Assembly: GCA_015259305.1 (NCBI GenBank)
Contig: JABZGO010000081.1
Location: 1-7,521 of the forward strand
DNA: 7,521 nucleotides
Reading direction: 5' to 3'
Origin: Alloprevotella tannerae
GTDB taxonomy: Bacteria > Bacteroidota > Bacteroidia > Bacteroidales > Bacteroidaceae
Shown: one piece after another, positions 5,887 through 7,521 of the stretch
Layout: each line of letters starts with the position of its first letter
Numbering within the stretch: the stretch's first letter is position 1
The notes under the pieces: generated by a model
The model's input: only the letters and a program-made list of their open reading frames with translations
Told to the model about the DNA's origin: nothing
The model's database searches: none
Program-made: the position numbers and the translations under genes

Positions 5887-6744
5887 TTAATATGTCAGGA
5901 TTTCCATCCCGTTTTCTGTCAGCAAAAACGTGTGTTCCCATTGTGCAGACGGCAGTTCGTCTTCCGTCACGACCGTCCATCCGTCAGCTTCATCTATAAA
6001 TACATTACGTTTGCCCATATTGATCATCGGTTCGATCGTAAAGACCATGCCCGGCACAAGCAACATGCCGTTTTTGTGCGTATTATAGTGATCTACCTCA
6101 GGATCTTCGTGAAATTCGAGTCCGACACCGTGGCCGCAAAGTTCGCGCACGACGCTATAACCATTGCGTTTGGCGTGCTTCTCTATGGCTTTGCCAATAT
6201 CGCCTACGAAACCCCAAGGTTTCACGGCCGCAGCGCCGATGTCTAGACACTCTTTGGTGACCTGTACGAGGCGTTCCTTTTCCGGTGTAGTGCGGCCGAT
6301 AATGAACATACGCGAAGCATCGCTGAAAAAGCCATCTTTGATCGTCGATACGTCTACGTTGATGATGTCGCCCTCTTCCAATACTTCGTCTTCAGATGGA
6401 ATGCCGTGGCAGACCACCTCATTGATACTCGTGCAGACGCTTTTCGGAAAGCCTTCGTAGTTGAGTGGTGCCGGGATAGCTCCGTGCTCGGTCGTGTAGT
6501 CGTAGACCAATTTGTCGATCTCTGCCGTCGTCATTCCTGCGCGAATCTTGCTTTCCACCAAATCCAATACGCCCGTATTGACCTCGCTTGAGCGGCGTAT
6601 GCCGGCTATCTGTTCTTCGTTTAAGACCAAGTGGCGAGGTGGGACGAGCGCTCCACGATTTTGGAAAGACAATACTTTTTTATCGAAATCGGTCATGGGT
6701 TGTCCTTTCGGAACAAACCAATTCCTCTTATTGTTGCTGTGCAT
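5887..6744 (-). CDS. map: Type I methionine aminopeptidase
   Basis: Removes the initiator methionine from nascent proteins with small second residues; an essential cytoplasmic metalloprotease. At 285 aa it is about 20 residues longer than the minimal E. coli enzyme, owing to an N-terminal extension of about 40 residues (KRNWFVPKGQPMTDFDKKVL) seen in Bacteroidales Map. The pita-bread fold is complete. Metal ligands are Asp131 (NVDVS), Asp142 (SDAS), His205 (CGHGVG), Glu238 (FTIEPM) and Glu270 (QWEHT). Substrate-pocket histidines are His113 (VCHGIP) and His212 (FHEDP). The ATG at 6744 is preferred; Met17 is an alternative, but the residues before it are conserved in relatives I remember. It is the first gene of a map - tsaD - pncC unit, with a promoter-like element 23 nt upstream of the start codon, divergent from the HU-like gene. 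Confidence 0.97.
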   Translation of the reverse strand: MHSNNKRNWFVPKGQPMTDFDKKVLSFQNRGALVPPRHLVLNEEQIAGIRRSSEVNTGVLDLVESKIRAGMTTAEIDKLVYDYTTEHGAIPAPLNYEGFPKSVCTSINEVVCHGIPSEDEVLEEGDIINVDVSTIKDGFFSDASRMFIIGRTTPEKERLVQVTKECLDIGAAAVKPWGFVGDIGKAIEKHAKRNGYSVVRELCGHGVGLEFHEDPEVDHYNTHKNGMLLVPGMVFTIEPMINMGKRNVFIDEADGWTVVTEDELPSAQWEHTFLLTENGMEILTY

Positions 6745-6766
6745 AAGATTCTACTTTTTATCGGCG

Positions 6767-6774
6767 CGAAGATA
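6767..6774 (-). promoter_or_regulatory. Candidate -7 element of the map promoter
   Basis: The minus strand reads TATCTTCG, one mismatch from the Bacteroidetes TAnnTTTG -7 box, 22 nt before the map ATG. That predicts a short leader. No good TTTG box is present 19-21 nt upstream (the sequence there is close to GATT/ATTC), so this half-site is only suggestive. Confidence 0.42.
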
Positions 6775-6874
6775 CAAAATATTTTTCACGCCGAATCCTA
6801 TATTGCGTAGCCTTTGACGCGGTTTTTGCTTCTGTGGCACTCATTTTTTTCTTCACATCGAATGGGGCGCTTTA

Positions 6875-6958
6875 TCGTTTGGTGGCAGCAAACCATCGTT
6901 TGTTGGGGGCAAACGCTCGTTTGCTCGGGCCAAATTATTGTTTGCCGGCAGCAAACGA
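6875..6958. repeat. Four 21-bp tandem repeats, each an imperfect dyad
   Basis: Exact 21-bp periodicity starts at 6875, 6896, 6917 and 6938. Each unit is a 7-nt arm, a variable 7-nt core and an inverted 7-nt arm, with consensus TCGTTTG-N7-CAAACGA. Units 1-3 start with TCGTTTG and unit 4 with TTGTTTG. Right arms are CAAACCA, CAAACGC, CAAATTA and CAAACGA. Cores are GTGGCAG, TTGGGGG, CTCGGGC and CCGGCAG. The spacing equals two helical turns, which would put all dyads on one DNA face. The array ends 28 bp before the -33 box of the HU-like gene and lies about 100 bp upstream of the map promoter element. It could be an operator or activator array, or a neutral tandem duplication. It is too short and its cores too small to be a CRISPR. 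The plus strand is open across it and would encode a heptad repeat, but I consider it non-coding. Confidence 0.85.
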
Positions 6959-6986
6959 TCGGCGTTAGAAGTCTCAGCGGCTCGCG

Positions 6987-7018
6987 TTTGGTCGAGTGGG
7001 GAAGATTACGTATCTTTG
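6987..7018 (+). promoter_or_regulatory. Bacteroidetes housekeeping promoter of the HU-like gene
   Basis: TTTG at 6987-6990, a 20-nt spacer, then TATCTTTG at 7011-7018. This is a full match to the -33/-7 consensus of the primary Bacteroidetes sigma factor. The predicted start lies near 7024, giving a leader of about 27 nt before the ATG at 7051. The leader is A/T-rich with no Shine-Dalgarno. Confidence 0.8.
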
Positions 7019-7050
7019 CAGCGATTTATTTAATACCAACAATTTAAACC

Positions 7051-7521
7051 ATGAGTATCAATTTCAGATTTTTTCGCTCTTCGGGGCGGGCAGCCAATGG
7101 CGCTTCGCATTATGTGCGACCCGTAGTTAATAATGTGCTTACTTTAAATGATTTAGCGGAGCGTGTCGAGAGCGAGAGCTCGTTTAGCGTGTCGGATGTC
7201 AAGGGCTTGGTCGAGGCTTTTCAGAAATACATCGCCGTAGAATTGTCCTTGGGGCATAGTGTGCGGATCGACGGACTCGGCACTTTCTCTTCCGCCTTGT
7301 CGGGCAAAGTGGAACGTAGTAAAGAGGGACGTTTGCGGTTGCGCCGTCCGCGCGTTCGCACCGTCAATTTCCGACCTGCTGTGGCTTTGATGAGGCGCTT
7401 TCGTGAAACGACCTTTCGTGCGGAATCAGGTGTGCCTTCGGCGTATGCAAATCCGCAGCGCGATGAACTGCTGGAGCAACTTCGCAACTTGGGGGCGCAA
7501 CAGACGTGCTTCTTAGCATCA
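7051..7521 (+). CDS. HU/DNABII-like DNA-binding protein, truncated at window edge
   Basis: An open frame of 157 codons runs from the ATG at 7051 to the window end without a stop. Residues about 20-120 resemble the Bacteroidales HU-like family: a short N-terminal strand (SHYVRPVVNN), a helical part (LTLNDLAERVE, then VSDVKGLVEAFQKYIAVEL), the HU-type turn GHSVRIDGLGTFSSAL (69-84), a basic segment (KEGRLRLRRPRVR, 91-103) where classical HU has its beta-arm, and the closing VNFRPAVALMRRFRE (105-119). The canonical RNPxTG arm motif of HU is absent. The tail from about 121 on (QRDELLEQLRNLGAQQ) extends past the roughly 90-residue HU core and may begin a C-terminal winged-helix extension; that is inference. 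Such proteins are predicted nucleoid-associated or regulatory DNA binders. It is transcribed alone and divergently from map, with a near-perfect promoter and an upstream dyad array that might be its own binding site. Confidence 0.8.
   Translation, partial: MSINFRFFRSSGRAANGASHYVRPVVNNVLTLNDLAERVESESSFSVSDVKGLVEAFQKYIAVELSLGHSVRIDGLGTFSSALSGKVERSKEGRLRLRRPRVRTVNFRPAVALMRRFRETTFRAESGVPSAYANPQRDELLEQLRNLGAQQTCFLAS

Noticed and set aside
6875..6958. CRISPR array interpretation of the tandem repeats
   Set aside because: The period is 21 bp with only 7-nt variable cores, there are only four units, and no cas genes are nearby.
7221..7487. 88-codon minus-strand open frame at the right end
   Set aside because: It is antisense to the HU-like gene, which has a near-perfect promoter and a recognisable domain; the antisense product is Arg/Ser-rich with no motif.

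Overview
The window looks like a piece of a Bacteroidales chromosome, probably from the Porphyromonadaceae/Prevotellaceae/Tannerellaceae range. The proteins read like Bacteroides-type orthologues. Start codons lack Shine-Dalgarno sequences and are preceded by A/T-rich leaders. At least one promoter has the Bacteroidetes housekeeping form (TTTG, about 20 nt, TAnnTTTG). I cannot name the species. Almost everything lies on the minus strand; only the last gene is on plus.

From left to right: the first 38 codons of an M20-family peptidase (114 to 1, minus, cut by the window edge); a 197-nt non-coding gap with two GC-rich hairpins; and a galactose-use cluster transcribed right to left as galM (aldose 1-epimerase), a GluP/FucP-type sugar permease, then galK (galactokinase). 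The three encoded steps are import, anomer conversion and phosphorylation. galT and galE are not in the window. A perfect 9-bp stem-loop lies between the permease gene and galK. A candidate promoter precedes galM.

A strong intrinsic terminator (16-bp stem plus T tract) at 4153-4202 ends the next minus-strand unit, map - tsaD - pncC: methionine aminopeptidase, tRNA t6A-synthesis protein TsaD, and a stand-alone CinA C-terminal-domain amidohydrolase. These are housekeeping functions.

The 306-nt gap between map and the last gene is divergent. It holds a candidate map promoter, an array of four 21-bp tandem units each with its own dyad symmetry (6875-6958), and a near-consensus promoter (6987-7018) that drives a plus-strand HU/DNABII-like DNA-binding protein running off the right edge. 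This array is the least ordinary structure here. I see no phage, IS, CRISPR, tRNA or rRNA, and the coding content gives no clear evidence of a new multi-gene system.
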